A stretch of DNA of 55,209 nt from Acidobacteriota bacterium (GTDB lineage: Bacteria > Acidobacteriota > Vicinamibacteria > Vicinamibacterales > CAVVIG01): assembly GCA_003222535.1 (NCBI GenBank), contig QHWJ01000364.1, positions 1 through 55,209 on the forward strand, given 5' to 3'. Made by a program: the position numbers and the translations under genes. The notes under the pieces were generated by a model that did not search any database, had not been told where the DNA came from, and saw nothing but the letters and a program-made list of their open reading frames with translations. Positions 32,245-41,936 of the stretch are shown one piece after another (within the stretch, counting starts at the first letter, position 1; each line of letters opens with the position of its first letter).

Positions 32245-32493
32245 CCGGCACCGCTAAAGCGGTGCCCTACGTACGAAGCGGTGCCCCACGTATGAAGCGG
32301 TGCCCCCACGTACTTGGTTTCGGCGTCTCCTGTTTCCACACGTACGTAGGGCGCTTTAGCGGTGCCACGGTTGCCACGTAGGTAGGGCGCCGCTTCAGCG
32401 GTGCCACGGTTGCCACGAAACGTAGGGCGCCGCTTTAGCGGTGCCACGGTTGTCACGTAGGTAGGGCGCCGCTTCAGCGGTGCCACGGTTGCC
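32245..32493. repeat. tandem palindromic repeats between pyrB and pyrC
   Basis: Copies of the palindrome GGCACCGCTAAAGCGGTGCC and variants. The right part (32341-32493) holds four tandem units of about 40-50 bp, each reading GTAGGGCGCCGCTT(T/C)AGCGG and then TGCCACGGTTGCCACG. The left part has opposite-sense AAGCGGTGCCCC(A)CGTA units. The 287-bp gap holds no gene; the pyrC ribosome binding site follows at about 32500. Confidence 0.85.
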
Positions 32494-32508
32494 GCATCAG
32501 GAGAGTAG

Positions 32509-33822
32509 ATGTCGAAATGGATACTCCGAGGCGGGCGCGTGGTCGATCCGGCAAACGGCCGCGACGGGACGTTCGACGTGCTGATCGACGGCGGCCGCAT
32601 CGCGTGCGTGGGGCGCGATCTGCCTATCGACGGAGACATCAAGGTCGTCGACGTCCCGAGCGGCCTCGTCGTCTGTCCCGGGCTGATCGACATGCACGTG
32701 CATCTGCGCGAGCCGGGGCACGAGCACAAGGAAACCGTCGCCACCGGGTGCGCCGCCGCCGTCGCCGGCGGCTTCACGGCGGTGGCGTGCATGCCCAACA
32801 CGAACCCGGTCAACGACAACGCCGGTGTGACCGGCTACATTCTGACCAGAGCCGCCGAAGCCAACCTGGCGCGCGTCTATCCGATTGGCGCGGTGTCTCG
32901 CGGCCAGCAGGGCGAACAGCTCGCGGACATCGGCGAGCTCAAGGCCGCCGGCTGCGTCGCCATCACCGACGATGGACATCCGGTGGCGACGGCGATGCTG
33001 ATGCGGCGCGCGCTCGAGTACTCGACCCTGTTCAACATGCCGGTGATCGAGCACTGCGAGGAGCAGACGCTCAAGGCCGACGGCGTGGCGCACGAAGGGT
33101 TCCACGCGTCCGCCCTCGGGCTGCGCGGGATTCCGGGCGAGGCCGAGTCGATCATGGCGCTGCGCGACATCGCGCTCGCGGAGCTGACCCGCGGCGTCCT
33201 GCACATCGCGCACATGAGCGCCCGGCAGACGCTCGACGCCGTCCGCTACGGCAAGTCGCGCGGCGCGCGGGTCACGTGCGAGGTGACGCCGCATCACTTC
33301 ATCCTCACCGACGAAATGCTGGGCGCGCCGGTGGCGTATGACACGAACGTGAAGATGAACCCGCCGCTGCGCGAGGCGGCCGATCGCGACGCGATGCTGG
33401 CCGGCATCGCCGACGGCAGCGTCGACGCCGTCGCGACCGACCATGCGCCGCATCATGCCGACGAGAAACATGTCGAGTTCGATCGCGCGCCGTTCGGCAT
33501 CACCGGCCTCGAAACGGCGGTGTCGTTGTGCTTGGACCGGCTCGTGCACGCGGGCGTCGTGCCGCTGTCGCGTCTGGTCGAGCTGCTCTCCGTGAACCCG
33601 GCGCGGATCCTGAACGTGCCCGGGGGCTCGCTCGCGGAGGGCGCGCCGGCGGACCTCACGATCCTCGCGCCCGAGATGCGCGTCACGATCTCGGCGGCGG
33701 CCATGCGGTCGCGATCGAGGAACACGCCGTTCGATGGATGGAAGCTCCGCGGCGGCGTCGCGGCGACGATCGTCGGCGGCTGTGCCGTGTATGTGAACGA
33801 ACAGGTGTCTCTGCAGTTGTAG
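32509..33822 (+). CDS. pyrC: dihydroorotase
   Basis: A 437-residue class I dihydroorotase that cyclises carbamoyl aspartate. The zinc-binding DMHVHLREPG has His63 and His65, and the catalytic TDHAPH is near residue 310. A ribosome binding site (AGGAG) is 7 bases before the ATG. All expected motifs are intact, so it is probably active. It is separated from pyrB by palindromic repeats and from pyrE by a short repeat. Confidence 0.96.
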   Translation: MSKWILRGGRVVDPANGRDGTFDVLIDGGRIACVGRDLPIDGDIKVVDVPSGLVVCPGLIDMHVHLREPGHEHKETVATGCAAAVAGGFTAVACMPNTNPVNDNAGVTGYILTRAAEANLARVYPIGAVSRGQQGEQLADIGELKAAGCVAITDDGHPVATAMLMRRALEYSTLFNMPVIEHCEEQTLKADGVAHEGFHASALGLRGIPGEAESIMALRDIALAELTRGVLHIAHMSARQTLDAVRYGKSRGARVTCEVTPHHFILTDEMLGAPVAYDTNVKMNPPLREAADRDAMLAGIADGSVDAVATDHAPHHADEKHVEFDRAPFGITGLETAVSLCLDRLVHAGVVPLSRLVELLSVNPARILNVPGGSLAEGAPADLTILAPEMRVTISAAAMRSRSRNTPFDGWKLRGGVAATIVGGCAVYVNEQVSLQL

Positions 33823-33828
33823 GGCCGG

Positions 33829-33875
33829 CCTGGCGACCCTGAAAGGACCTGGCGACCCTGAAAGCGTCGCCCTGC
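33829..33875 (+). repeat. GGCGACCCTGAAA palindromic repeat, tandem copies
   Basis: Two direct partial copies, CCTGGCGACCCTGAAAGGA and CCTGGCGACCCTGAAAGCG, followed by CGTCGCCCTGCAA that can pair back with GGCGAC. Same family as 20425. Confidence 0.7.
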
Positions 33876-33897
33876 AAGAGCTGAAGAGAGTCGCCCG

Positions 33898-34530
33898 ATG
33901 GGAGCTGGTGTGGACAAGCGCGCGGAGCGCCGGGAGAAAGCGCTCAAGGACCTGCAGCAGTCCGAGGTCCTGATGATCGACGGGCACTTCGATTACGGCA
34001 ACGGGTACCACGGGCGGGTCTACCTGAACCCGCATCAGTTGTTCTGTCATCCCTCGACGATCTGGCGCTTCGCGCAGGATTTGATCGATTTGATGCCGAG
34101 CGGGCTGGTGCAGAACACCGACGTGGTCGCGGGCCCGGTCACGGGCGGCGCGCTGCTCGCGCACACGATCGCCGGCCTGCTGGACAGCCGCCGAAGCCTC
34201 ACGCACCCGCCGTGCCTCTTCGCGCCGTTCCACTACGATCCGGCGGGCGGCTTTACGCTCCGCACGTTCTACCGCCGAGAGCTCATGGGCAAGCGCGTGC
34301 TGCTGGCCGACGATGTGCGGAATACCGGGGAGACGTTCGCGCGGTGCGCGGCGCTGGTCAGGGAGGCGGGTGGAGCCGTCGTGGCGACTGTCGAGATCTA
34401 CGATCGGTGCGAGGCGATCGCCGAGCTCGGCGTCCCGAACATCGCGCTCGCCGAATACCGCGACCCGGAGAATTACCAGGCGGGCGACTGTCCATTGTGC
34501 AGGGCGGGGACACCAATCGCACGCTTCTGA
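33898..34530 (+). CDS. pyrE: orotate phosphoribosyltransferase-like protein
   Basis: A 210-residue phosphoribosyltransferase. The PRPP motif is VLLADDVRNTGET near residue 137, with GPVTGGALLAHTIA as the substrate/phosphate loop. The operon context (pyrR-pyrB-pyrC) makes PyrE, which joins orotate to PRPP, the best assignment. The C-terminal CPLCRAGTPI carries two cysteines of unknown role. Another type I phosphoribosyltransferase remains possible. Confidence 0.87.
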   Translation: MGAGVDKRAERREKALKDLQQSEVLMIDGHFDYGNGYHGRVYLNPHQLFCHPSTIWRFAQDLIDLMPSGLVQNTDVVAGPVTGGALLAHTIAGLLDSRRSLTHPPCLFAPFHYDPAGGFTLRTFYRRELMGKRVLLADDVRNTGETFARCAALVREAGGAVVATVEIYDRCEAIAELGVPNIALAEYRDPENYQAGDCPLCRAGTPIARF

Positions 34531-34538
34531 GCAACTTG

Positions 34539-34613
34539 CAACTCTCAACTCTCGACGCTCAACTCTCAGGTCTCCGCTTTGAGCGTTGAGCGTTGAGAGT
34601 TGTCAGTTGAGCG
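34539..34613. repeat. CTCAACT heptad array with complementary halves
   Basis: CAACTCT-type units at 34539-34569 face TTGAGCGTTGAGAG units at 34579-34613. It lies between pyrE and the TonB-receptor gene and could end the pyr transcript. Confidence 0.85.
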
Positions 34614-34661
34614 TTTTACACTCTCGCGGCTCCACTCTTTCGTGCCAAGGAGGATCAAAAC

Positions 34662-37600
34662 ATGCGGCCTCTGCACTCCCTCACCGTGATGATCATCTTG
34701 CTCACAGCGGCCGCGGGCCTGGCGGCCCAATCGCAGATCACGACCGGAGTCGTCGACGCCATCGTCCTCGACACCAGCGGCGCGGTCCTGCCGGGTGTCG
34801 ACGTCGAGATCCGCAACGTCGACACCAACCTCACGCGGACCTTGACCACGGACCGGGACGGGCGGTTCGTGGCCCTGCAGCTGCCGCCCGGCCGTTACAC
34901 CGTCACGTTCAAACTGTCCGGATTCGCCACCATCGTGCAGGAAAGCGTGCTGGTGACCGTCGGCGAGGCGATACGCCTCAGCCCGGTCATGAAGGTGTCG
35001 GGAATCGCCGAAACGGTCACGGTGACGACGGTGTCGCCCGCCGTCGAGACGACGCGCACGGCATCGGCAAGCACGCTCGACGAGACGACGATTGAATCCA
35101 CGCCGATCCTGGGTCGCAAGTTCGAGGATCTCCTGACGCTCACGCCGGGAGTCAGCATCGTGCAGGGGCCCGACGGCGACGAGATCACCTTCTCCGGACA
35201 GCGCGGCGTGTTCAACAACATCAGCCTCGATGGCGGCGACTACACGAACGGATTCTTCGGCGAGCAGGTCGGCGGCCAGCGCGCGGCGATCGACATCACG
35301 CTCGAGGCGGTCAAGGAGTTCCAGGTGATCGCGACCGGCGCGAGCGCCGAGTTCGGCCACACGGCCGGCGGCGTCGTCAACGTCATCACCAAGTCGGGAA
35401 CCAACCAGGTCAAGGGCAGTTTGTTTCATTACCAGCGCGTCGAAGGGCTCACCTCGAAGACGTCGGACGGCAGACCGCTCACCGACTTCCACCGGGAGCA
35501 GTCCGGCGGCACGGTCGGCGGACCGCTCGCCAGGGACAAGGCGTTCTATTTCGTCGCGCTCGAAGGGGTCCGCGAGCATCTCCAGCGGCCGAACCTGTCG
35601 GAAGCGATCGGCCCGCCCTGCCCGCTGAGCGCGCCGACAATGCCTGGCAACCAGGGGTTGATCGACAGCAGTGCCGATTGCCAGCGGCTCGCGCTCCTGG
35701 GGTTTTTTTCACGGACGCGCGGACAGGACGAAGGCCGGCCCGTGACGCATTCCATCAACAACAACGCGATGCTCGCGAAAGTCGACGGGAACCTCTCGCC
35801 CGCGAGCAATCTGTCCGCGTCCTACAACTTCGACTATTCGAAGAACACGAACCAGACGTTCGATGTCGCGACGTACGGGAATTCAGCCAACGGCACCGAG
35901 GGCCCGTCGAAAATCAACGTGTTGAACGTCAACCTGTTCAGCACGATCACCGCGAACAGGCTGAACGAGTTCCACCTCACGTACTCACGTGAAAGCCGCC
36001 CCCGGTCCGCCGTGCCATCGTCGGTCCCTGCGGACACCGCCATGGGCTTCGCGACGACGTTCCGCTTCGGCAACCCGTTTTTCCTCGCGCCAAACGTCGA
36101 CGAGCTGGTCAAGCGCTTCCAGGTGAAGGACAACTTCTCGATCGTCACGGGCAAACACACGATCAAGACCGGCGGCGAATGGGTGCACACCAACAACGCC
36201 CAGGTCTTTCGCGGCTTCTTCGAAGGGCGCTACATCTTCGACAGCGTGACCGGCTTCCTGCGCTACGCGTCACCGGCGGCGCCGGGCGGATTCGGGCCGT
36301 TCACCGTGGGCTGCTCGAACGGCGCGTACGTCACGGCGCCGGCAAGCTGCCCCGCCGGCTCGACGGCGACCGGCGGTCCGCTGCTGTTTTACCTCCAGAG
36401 CAGCAGCCCGGACGGCATCGCGCGCGACGAGGCGGGAGCGTCTGACATCAACAACGAGGAGTTCGCGCTGTTCGTTCAGGACAAATGGCAGGTGGGTCAC
36501 GGGCTGACCGTCGACTACGGATTCCGCTGGGACGCGCAGCTGATGCCGGCAACCGTCGACCCGAAGACCACGGCGTACGCGGTCTTCCTGAACGATCCGC
36601 GATTCCCCTCCGACGGCACGATTCACCATCAGTGGAAGCAGGTTCAGCCGCGAGCCGGGTTTGCGTGGGATGTCACGCAGGACGGCAAGTCGGTCGTCCG
36701 CGGCAGCGCCGGCATCTACTACGCCAGGCAGAACATGCTCACCCAGGTGGGATCGGTTACGACGAACGGCATTCAGCAGAAGAGCGACTTTCGCAACACG
36801 GGGTTCACGGCGTTTGCCGACATGCCCGTGTGGCCGAATCTGCTGGCGCCCAGCGCGGCGCCGGCGGGTACCTTTCCGCTGTTCACCGGCGTCCGCGTGT
36901 TCGACCGCGACTACCGCAATCCGCGCATCTACAGCGTCAGCGTCGGGTTCGATCGCGAGCTGGCGACGAGCCTGGCGGCGTACGTCGACTTCACGGTCGC
37001 AAAGAGCGTGCACCTCACACGCTTCCTGAATTACAACGTGCACGGCACCGCGGCTGCGGCCGTTCAACCAGCGACGCGGGACACGACGGTGTATGCCGGC
37101 AACAATCCGTTCGAGCCGCAGCTGAGCGACGTGTTCGTCACGAGCAGCCGTGCGCACGGACTCTATCGCGGCGGCACGTTCGGCGTGCGGAAGCGCTTCT
37201 CACAGAAGTACCAGCTCGAAGCGAACTACGTGTTGTCGAAGGACGAGGACGACGACTCGAACGAGCGCGATCCGTTCACGGACCGGTCGTTCAATTTCTA
37301 CGATCTGGGCAGCGATTACGGGCCGTCGGACCGCGACATCCGCCACAAGTTCAATTTCTTCACCTATGTGGAGCTTCCACGGCAGTTCCTCGTCAACGTC
37401 CGCACGCAGGGGCGAACGGCACAGCCGATCACCTCGTCGCCGCGCGTCCTGAACGGCGTCGATCGGGGCCGCAACTGGGATCGGAAGGACAACAAATACT
37501 TCTCGCTCGACTGGCGGCTGCAGCGCGCCTTCCGCGCCGGGACGCGAGCCCAGGTCATTCCCAGCGTCGAGATGTTCAATACGTTCAACAATGCGAACAA

Positions 37601-37706
37601 CGTGAATCCGTTGACAACGCCCGCGCTGTTCAACTTCGACGGCTTCCTGAGGCAGGGTGTCGGCGATCCGCGCCAGCTTCAAGTCGCCGTGAAGGTCACG
37701 TTCTAG
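34662..37706 (+). CDS. Oar-type TonB-dependent receptor with carboxypeptidase-regulatory domain
   Basis: A 1014-residue outer-membrane protein. A signal peptide (about 1-22) is followed by an Ig-like CarboxypepD_reg domain (about 25-105; DTSGAVLPGVDVEIRN, YTVTFKLSGF), a plug domain (about 125-230, TVGGPLARDKAF near its end) and a beta-barrel ending in VAVKVTF. A terminal aromatic residue is normal for BamA-assembled barrels. A strong ribosome binding site (AAGGAGG) precedes the ATG. This receptor type is abundant in Acidobacteriota; substrate unknown. Its 3' end overlaps the HAD gene by 11 bp, tail to tail. Confidence 0.93.
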   Translation: MRPLHSLTVMIILLTAAAGLAAQSQITTGVVDAIVLDTSGAVLPGVDVEIRNVDTNLTRTLTTDRDGRFVALQLPPGRYTVTFKLSGFATIVQESVLVTVGEAIRLSPVMKVSGIAETVTVTTVSPAVETTRTASASTLDETTIESTPILGRKFEDLLTLTPGVSIVQGPDGDEITFSGQRGVFNNISLDGGDYTNGFFGEQVGGQRAAIDITLEAVKEFQVIATGASAEFGHTAGGVVNVITKSGTNQVKGSLFHYQRVEGLTSKTSDGRPLTDFHREQSGGTVGGPLARDKAFYFVALEGVREHLQRPNLSEAIGPPCPLSAPTMPGNQGLIDSSADCQRLALLGFFSRTRGQDEGRPVTHSINNNAMLAKVDGNLSPASNLSASYNFDYSKNTNQTFDVATYGNSANGTEGPSKINVLNVNLFSTITANRLNEFHLTYSRESRPRSAVPSSVPADTAMGFATTFRFGNPFFLAPNVDELVKRFQVKDNFSIVTGKHTIKTGGEWVHTNNAQVFRGFFEGRYIFDSVTGFLRYASPAAPGGFGPFTVGCSNGAYVTAPASCPAGSTATGGPLLFYLQSSSPDGIARDEAGASDINNEEFALFVQDKWQVGHGLTVDYGFRWDAQLMPATVDPKTTAYAVFLNDPRFPSDGTIHHQWKQVQPRAGFAWDVTQDGKSVVRGSAGIYYARQNMLTQVGSVTTNGIQQKSDFRNTGFTAFADMPVWPNLLAPSAAPAGTFPLFTGVRVFDRDYRNPRIYSVSVGFDRELATSLAAYVDFTVAKSVHLTRFLNYNVHGTAAAAVQPATRDTTVYAGNNPFEPQLSDVFVTSSRAHGLYRGGTFGVRKRFSQKYQLEANYVLSKDEDDDSNERDPFTDRSFNFYDLGSDYGPSDRDIRHKFNFFTYVELPRQFLVNVRTQGRTAQPITSSPRVLNGVDRGRNWDRKDNKYFSLDWRLQRAFRAGTRAQVIPSVEMFNTFNNANNVNPLTTPALFNFDGFLRQGVGDPRQLQVAVKVTF

Positions 37707-38409
37707 CGAGCGCCTCGATCACATCCGGCAGCCGGTCGAGCGCCGCCACCTCGAAATACCGGCCGTGCGCGTGGGGTGGCACATCGGCGTGCTCGTGCGA
37801 CCAGGTCAGGGCGGCCGGGATGTGGACCGCCCAGCCGCCGGCGTCGACCACCGGCAGGACGTCGGATCGCAGCGCGTTGCCGATCATCAGGAAACGATTC
37901 GGATCGATGCCGTGGCGCGACAGGATGGCGGAATACACCTCGGGCGTCTTGTGGCTGACGACCTCGACGAAGCGGAAACAGTCGCGCAGGCCGGATCGGT
38001 CGAGCTTCGACGTCTGGTGGAGCAGGTCGCCCTTGGTGATGAGCATCAGCGGGTACGAGGCGGTGAGCGTGGTCAGGACTTCGCGGACAGCCGGGAACAG
38101 TTCGATCTCCTCGGTCAGCATCTGTTTCGCGAGCTCGACGATGCTGCGGAGATCGGAGCCGGTCACCCGGCCATCGGTCAGGCTGATGGCGGTCTCGATG
38201 AGCGACAGCACGAAGCTCGAGACCCCGTAACCGTACACCTGGATGTTGGCGAGCTCGGTCTGGTTGACGCGGGCCTCGATCTCCTCCGCGCTGAGGACGA
38301 CGCCGACGCCCGCGAGCAGACGGCGAAATCGCTCACGTCCCTCGCGGTAGCTTCGTTCGTTGTGCCACAGCGTGTCGTCGCCATCGAAGGCAATCAGGTC
38401 GAGGGTCAT
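37696..38409 (-). CDS. HAD-superfamily hydrolase
   Basis: A 237-residue phosphatase-like protein. Motif I is AFDGDDTLW (nucleophile Asp9, acid Asp11), motif II MLITKGD, motif III lysine in SHKTPEVY, and motif IV MIGNALRSDVLPV. The helical cap between motifs I and II is the C1 type. The substrate cannot be predicted. It converges on the TonB receptor and lies 12 bp downstream of the acylase gene on the same strand. Confidence 0.9.
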   Translation of the reverse strand: MTLDLIAFDGDDTLWHNERSYREGRERFRRLLAGVGVVLSAEEIEARVNQTELANIQVYGYGVSSFVLSLIETAISLTDGRVTGSDLRSIVELAKQMLTEEIELFPAVREVLTTLTASYPLMLITKGDLLHQTSKLDRSGLRDCFRFVEVVSHKTPEVYSAILSRHGIDPNRFLMIGNALRSDVLPVVDAGGWAVHIPAALTWSHEHADVPPHAHGRYFEVAALDRLPDVIEALART

Positions 38410-38421
38410 ACGAGAGAGTTG

Positions 38422-40285
38422 TTACGGAGTCAACCGCAGATGTCCGAGAGCGCCCCGCTCGATGTCTTTGCGCTCCATCCTCATCGCGCGACACTGCACC
38501 GCGCGCCAATCCTTCAGAAAATCATCGTAGTGCTTCGAGAGAAAGTGCCCCGACTCGCCGACGGCGTCGAGGAAACGGCTGTTGTTGGCCGGCGAAAGGT
38601 CGATGATCTCGCGGTAGCCGGGGACAGAATGCTGCTCGTACGGACGTTCGGCGGCAACCGCCGCGACGTTCACCGTGCTCCAGTCGCCGCCGTTCGGCAC
38701 CGAGCGGCTCAGCAGGGGACGCAGCGCGGCGACGGCATCAAGTCCCTGATGTGGAAAAATGGCGCGGTGCACCGCGTCCCAGCGCCAGCGCGTCATGTCG
38801 CCGCCCAGCCTCCCGGTGAGATCCGCCACGCCCTTGTGGAGCGCGCCGGTCACCGCGTCGTCGCAGGTCTCGCGCTTCGCCGTCCTCACATCGTCACACC
38901 AGGCGCTGTCGTTGCTGGCGAGCGTGCGAACGGCGAAGCGCGTGACGAATGAGAAGCGCTCCTGATAACGCTCGGCGACGAGCGGTCCCAGGTCGTCGCC
39001 GACGAGCGTGGGGGCCAGGTGCTGGAACCACGCGCCGAAGATCGCGGCGCCGGCGCTGCCGGCGGTGGCGTCGGCATTCCACTGGCGCAATATGTCGATC
39101 GCCTGGCGATCGGGCGCGCTCTCGGCGTGCGCATGCGCCAGCAGGAGAGGCAGCAGCGTCTTCGCGTGAAGCGACAGGGTGTCCGCCTGGATACGCGCGA
39201 AATCGTCCGGCGTGAGCCCGGTCCTCCCGCGGAGCAGATCGATGATGCGCTGCGCGCGATACGGCTCGGGCCACTCCAGCCCCAGCAGGTGGGGGTATCC
39301 CGGCGGTGCCGGCCGGTGGTTGGCGGTGACGATGACATGCTCAGGGGGATCGTAGAGGTGCGGCAACTCGTCGAAGGGAATCCATCCGGTCCATTCCGAC
39401 GCGCCGCTCCACCCTTCCGCTGGAAGCGAACCGTCGCCCGACGCGCGGATCGGAATCCTGCCTGGTGCGTAGTACCCGATGTGTCCGTCGACGTCGGCGT
39501 ACACGAAATTCTGCGACGGCGTGACGAAGTCACGCAGCGCCATCGTGAACTCGCTCCAGTTGCGGGCCTCGTTCATCTTCAGGAACGACGACATCGTCCC
39601 ATCGACCGCATCGAGCGCCGTCCAGCGGAACGCCAGCGGGTCGAGCGGCGCCGGTTTGGGCCCCGTCTTCAGCTCGGCGCTATTTGCATTGATGGCGTCC
39701 GAAATCAGCGGGCCGTGACGCGTCACACGCACGTCGACACGCACCGGTTCGGCGCCTTTGACGATGATCGTTTCGGGAATCACCGTGACGGGCTCCTGAG
39801 CGCCGCGGAACTCCACATGCGTCCCTGCCGCGTCGAGATGCTCGCGATAGAGATCCTCGACGTCCGCGGCGACGTTGGTCGCGCCCCATGCGATGAAGCG
39901 ATTGCGGCCGAGCGCCACCGCGGGCGCGCCGGGCAGCGTCGCGCCGATGATGTCGAGATCGCCGCCCGAGACGTGCACCAGGTACCAGGTGGACGGTAGC
40001 CGGGCGCCGAGATGTGGGTCGTTCGCGAGCATCGGCTTGCCGCTCGCCGTCAGCGTGCCGTCAACGACCCAGTTGTTCGAGCCGAGGCCTTCGACCGTCC
40101 CGCCGCGGAGGAAGTCGCGAACAGAAGGCTCGCCTGTCGAGAGGCTCAGGGCAAGCGCGTTGGACCAGGACTGGGAATAGGTCGAGTAGGTCGGGTGGGT
40201 CGGATGGGTCGCATAGGTTGGGTAGGTCAGGTGGGTCGGGTAGGTCGGGTGGGTCGGGTGGGTCGGGTAGGTCAGGTGGGTTTCG
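38422..40285 (-). pseudogene. penicillin acylase family (S45), beta-subunit half, frameshifted
   Basis: Encodes the complete beta part of a penicillin/acyl-homoserine-lactone acylase-like enzyme. The N-terminal nucleophile serine is in GSNNWVVDG (codon at 40078-40080), where the precursor is normally cleaved autocatalytically. LANDPHLGARLPSTWYLVH, ATNVAADVEDLY, WRWDAVH and SANNSRF-like PANNSRFLD motifs follow to a normal stop. It has no start codon of its own that makes sense; the frame opens through the repeat array as Thr-His-Pro/Thr-Tyr-Pro repeats. The alpha half is in another frame immediately upstream, so the gene is either broken or the array contains a sequence error. Confidence 0.82.
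40180..40283 (-). repeat. 11 units of the 9-nt TCGGGTAGG array at the acylase junction
   Basis: On the plus strand GTCGGGTGG, GTCGGGTAG and close variants repeat in exact 9-nt register eleven times. On the minus strand it is read as Asp-Leu-Pro/Asp-Pro-Pro by the upstream frame and Thr-His-Pro/Thr-Tyr-Pro by the downstream frame. Same family as 44082, 51085 and 55159. Confidence 0.9.
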
Positions 40286-40957
40286 CGCTCCGGTGTCCGC
40301 GACGATCGAGAGTCCATGCGTCGCGTAGGGAGGCATGAGCTGCGCCATGCGCTCGGGGCCCACGGCACGCACCAGGTCGTGGCGCAGCAGCTCGAACGAA
40401 TAGTTCGCGCTCAGGTCCCAGGCCATCATCTTCACCCAGACGAGGACGTCCACGCCGGTCCAGGGATCGGGCTCGAAGCGGAGAAGCGAGAACTCCGGCG
40501 GCAGCGCGCTGCCGTGATGCGTGGCGATGAACGCGTTGACCCCGGCGATATATGCGTTGATTTGCTGCGTGGCCCACGCGGGGGTCGACGCCCATGCCGT
40601 TTTCGCGGCGCGGCCGAATCCAACCGTGCGAAGGAAGCGATCCTGCGGCAGCGCGGCCGGACCGAGGACCTCGGACAGCCGCCCGTGCCCGATGCGGCGC
40701 TGGAGCTCCATCTGCCACAGCCGATCCTGCGCGTGCACATAGCCGAGGCCGAACAAGGCGTCGGCCTTGTTGGCTGCGAAGACGTGCGGGATGGCGTCGG
40801 CGTCGCGGATGATGTCGATCGGCGCCGAGATGCCGGCGGCGGTCTCCGTGCCGGCGATCTCGGGCAGCGAGCGCCGCAGGTAGAGGCAGGATGCGGCCGC
40901 CGCGAGGGCGACCGGCACGAGAACCGCCGCGAGTGTTTTCAGCAGGACTCGACGCAT
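40180..40957 (-). pseudogene. penicillin acylase family (S45), alpha-subunit half
   Basis: The N-terminal half of the acylase: a signal anchor (LLKTLAAVLVPVALAAAA), then PIDIIRDADAIPHVFA, GLGYVHAQDRLWQMELQRR and the helix-rich part to ATHGLSIVADTGARN. These are the classical alpha-subunit motifs. It then enters the 9-nt array and leaves the correct frame. I started at the ATG at 40957; the eight codons before it are array-derived. In intact enzymes a spacer peptide is removed here, and the array sits in that spacer. Confidence 0.82.
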
Positions 40958-40971
40958 CCCCGAATCATAAT

Positions 40972-41040
40972 CAACTCTCAACGCTCAAGGCTCAACTCTC
41001 AACGCTTGACTCCCTGACCTTGAGACCTGACAGTTGAGAC
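40972..41040. repeat. CTCAACT heptad array between divergent genes
   Basis: CTCAACG/CTCAAGG units (40972-41003) face CTTGAGACCTGACAGTTGAG (41013-41038). It fills the whole space between the acylase and the TIGR02757 gene, leaving no room for conventional promoters outside it. Confidence 0.8.
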
Positions 41041-41042
41041 TT

Positions 41043-41936
41043 GTGAATGAGCTGAAAACGGTCCTCGACTGTTTGTACTCCGGGTTCAACTATCCCGATT
41101 CGGCGACCGATCCGATTCAGATCGTCCGGCGGTACGGGCGCGATGACGATCGCGAGATCGTCGGATTCGTGTCGGCGGCGCTCGCCTTCGGGCGCGTGTT
41201 GAGCGTGCTGCAGTCGATCGAGCGCGTGCTGGCGATCCTGGGTCCGGAACCGGCCGCCCGGGTCCGGCGCTTCGATCCGCGGCGCGACGGTGCGAAGTTC
41301 GTCGAGGTCGTGCATCGATGGACGCGCGGGCCGGACATCGTGGCCCTCCTGTGGCTGTTGCGGCAGATGGTCGATCGCTCGGGCTCGGTTGAGGGGTTTT
41401 TCCTCGAGGGCTACGACGCCTCCGCGGACGACATCGAGGGCGCGCTCACCAGCTTTTCGACGCGCGCGCTGGCGCTCGACCTGAAGGCGGCCTACGGGCG
41501 CGTGCCGAAGCGGCCTGGCGTCCGCTATTTCTTTCCGCGGCCGTCGGCAGGGTCAGGGTGCAAGCGGCTGAATCTGTTTCTCCGGTGGATGGTTCGCCGC
41601 GATGCGCTCGACCTTGGCATGTGGCGCCGCGTGTCGCCTGCAAAGCTGATTGTCCCGCTCGACACCCACGTAATCCGCGTCGGGTGCTGCCTGCGCCTGA
41701 CGAACTACACGAGCCCGGGCTGGCGCATGGCTCGCGACATCACGGCGTCGCTGCGCCGGCTCGATCCGGACGACCCCGTCAAGTACGACTACGCGCTGTG
41801 CCACCTCGGGATGATGAACGCCTGCGGGTTCAACCGGGCGCAGGCGGATTCCCAGTGCCCTTTGCGAGGAGCGTGCAGGCCGGTTCAAGTCTCAACGCTC
41901 AAGTCTCAACGCTCAAGTCGCAAGTCTCAGCGTTGA
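41043..41936 (+). CDS. TIGR02757 (DUF2400) family protein
   Basis: About 297 residues with YFFPRPSAGSGCKRLNLFLR and MVRRDALDLGMW followed by LDTHVIRVG, the hallmark segments of TIGR02757, a family with a helix-hairpin-helix DNA-glycosylase-like fold. Four C-terminal cysteines (in CHLGMMNAC, SQC and GAC) may bind an iron-sulfur cluster as in endonuclease III. The family's function is not established. The start is probably the GTG at 41043, and both it and the preceding TTG are at the array edge. The last 16 or so residues (VQVSTLKSQRSSRKSQR) are array-encoded. Confidence 0.85.
   Translation: MNELKTVLDCLYSGFNYPDSATDPIQIVRRYGRDDDREIVGFVSAALAFGRVLSVLQSIERVLAILGPEPAARVRRFDPRRDGAKFVEVVHRWTRGPDIVALLWLLRQMVDRSGSVEGFFLEGYDASADDIEGALTSFSTRALALDLKAAYGRVPKRPGVRYFFPRPSAGSGCKRLNLFLRWMVRRDALDLGMWRRVSPAKLIVPLDTHVIRVGCCLRLTNYTSPGWRMARDITASLRRLDPDDPVKYDYALCHLGMMNACGFNRAQADSQCPLRGACRPVQVSTLKSQRSSRKSQR

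Noticed and set aside
40061-40368. Programmed frameshift producing a full penicillin acylase
   Set aside because: No slippery heptamer followed by a pseudoknot was seen; the frame change lies in a repeat where an indel or assembly error is simpler. It cannot be excluded from sequence alone.
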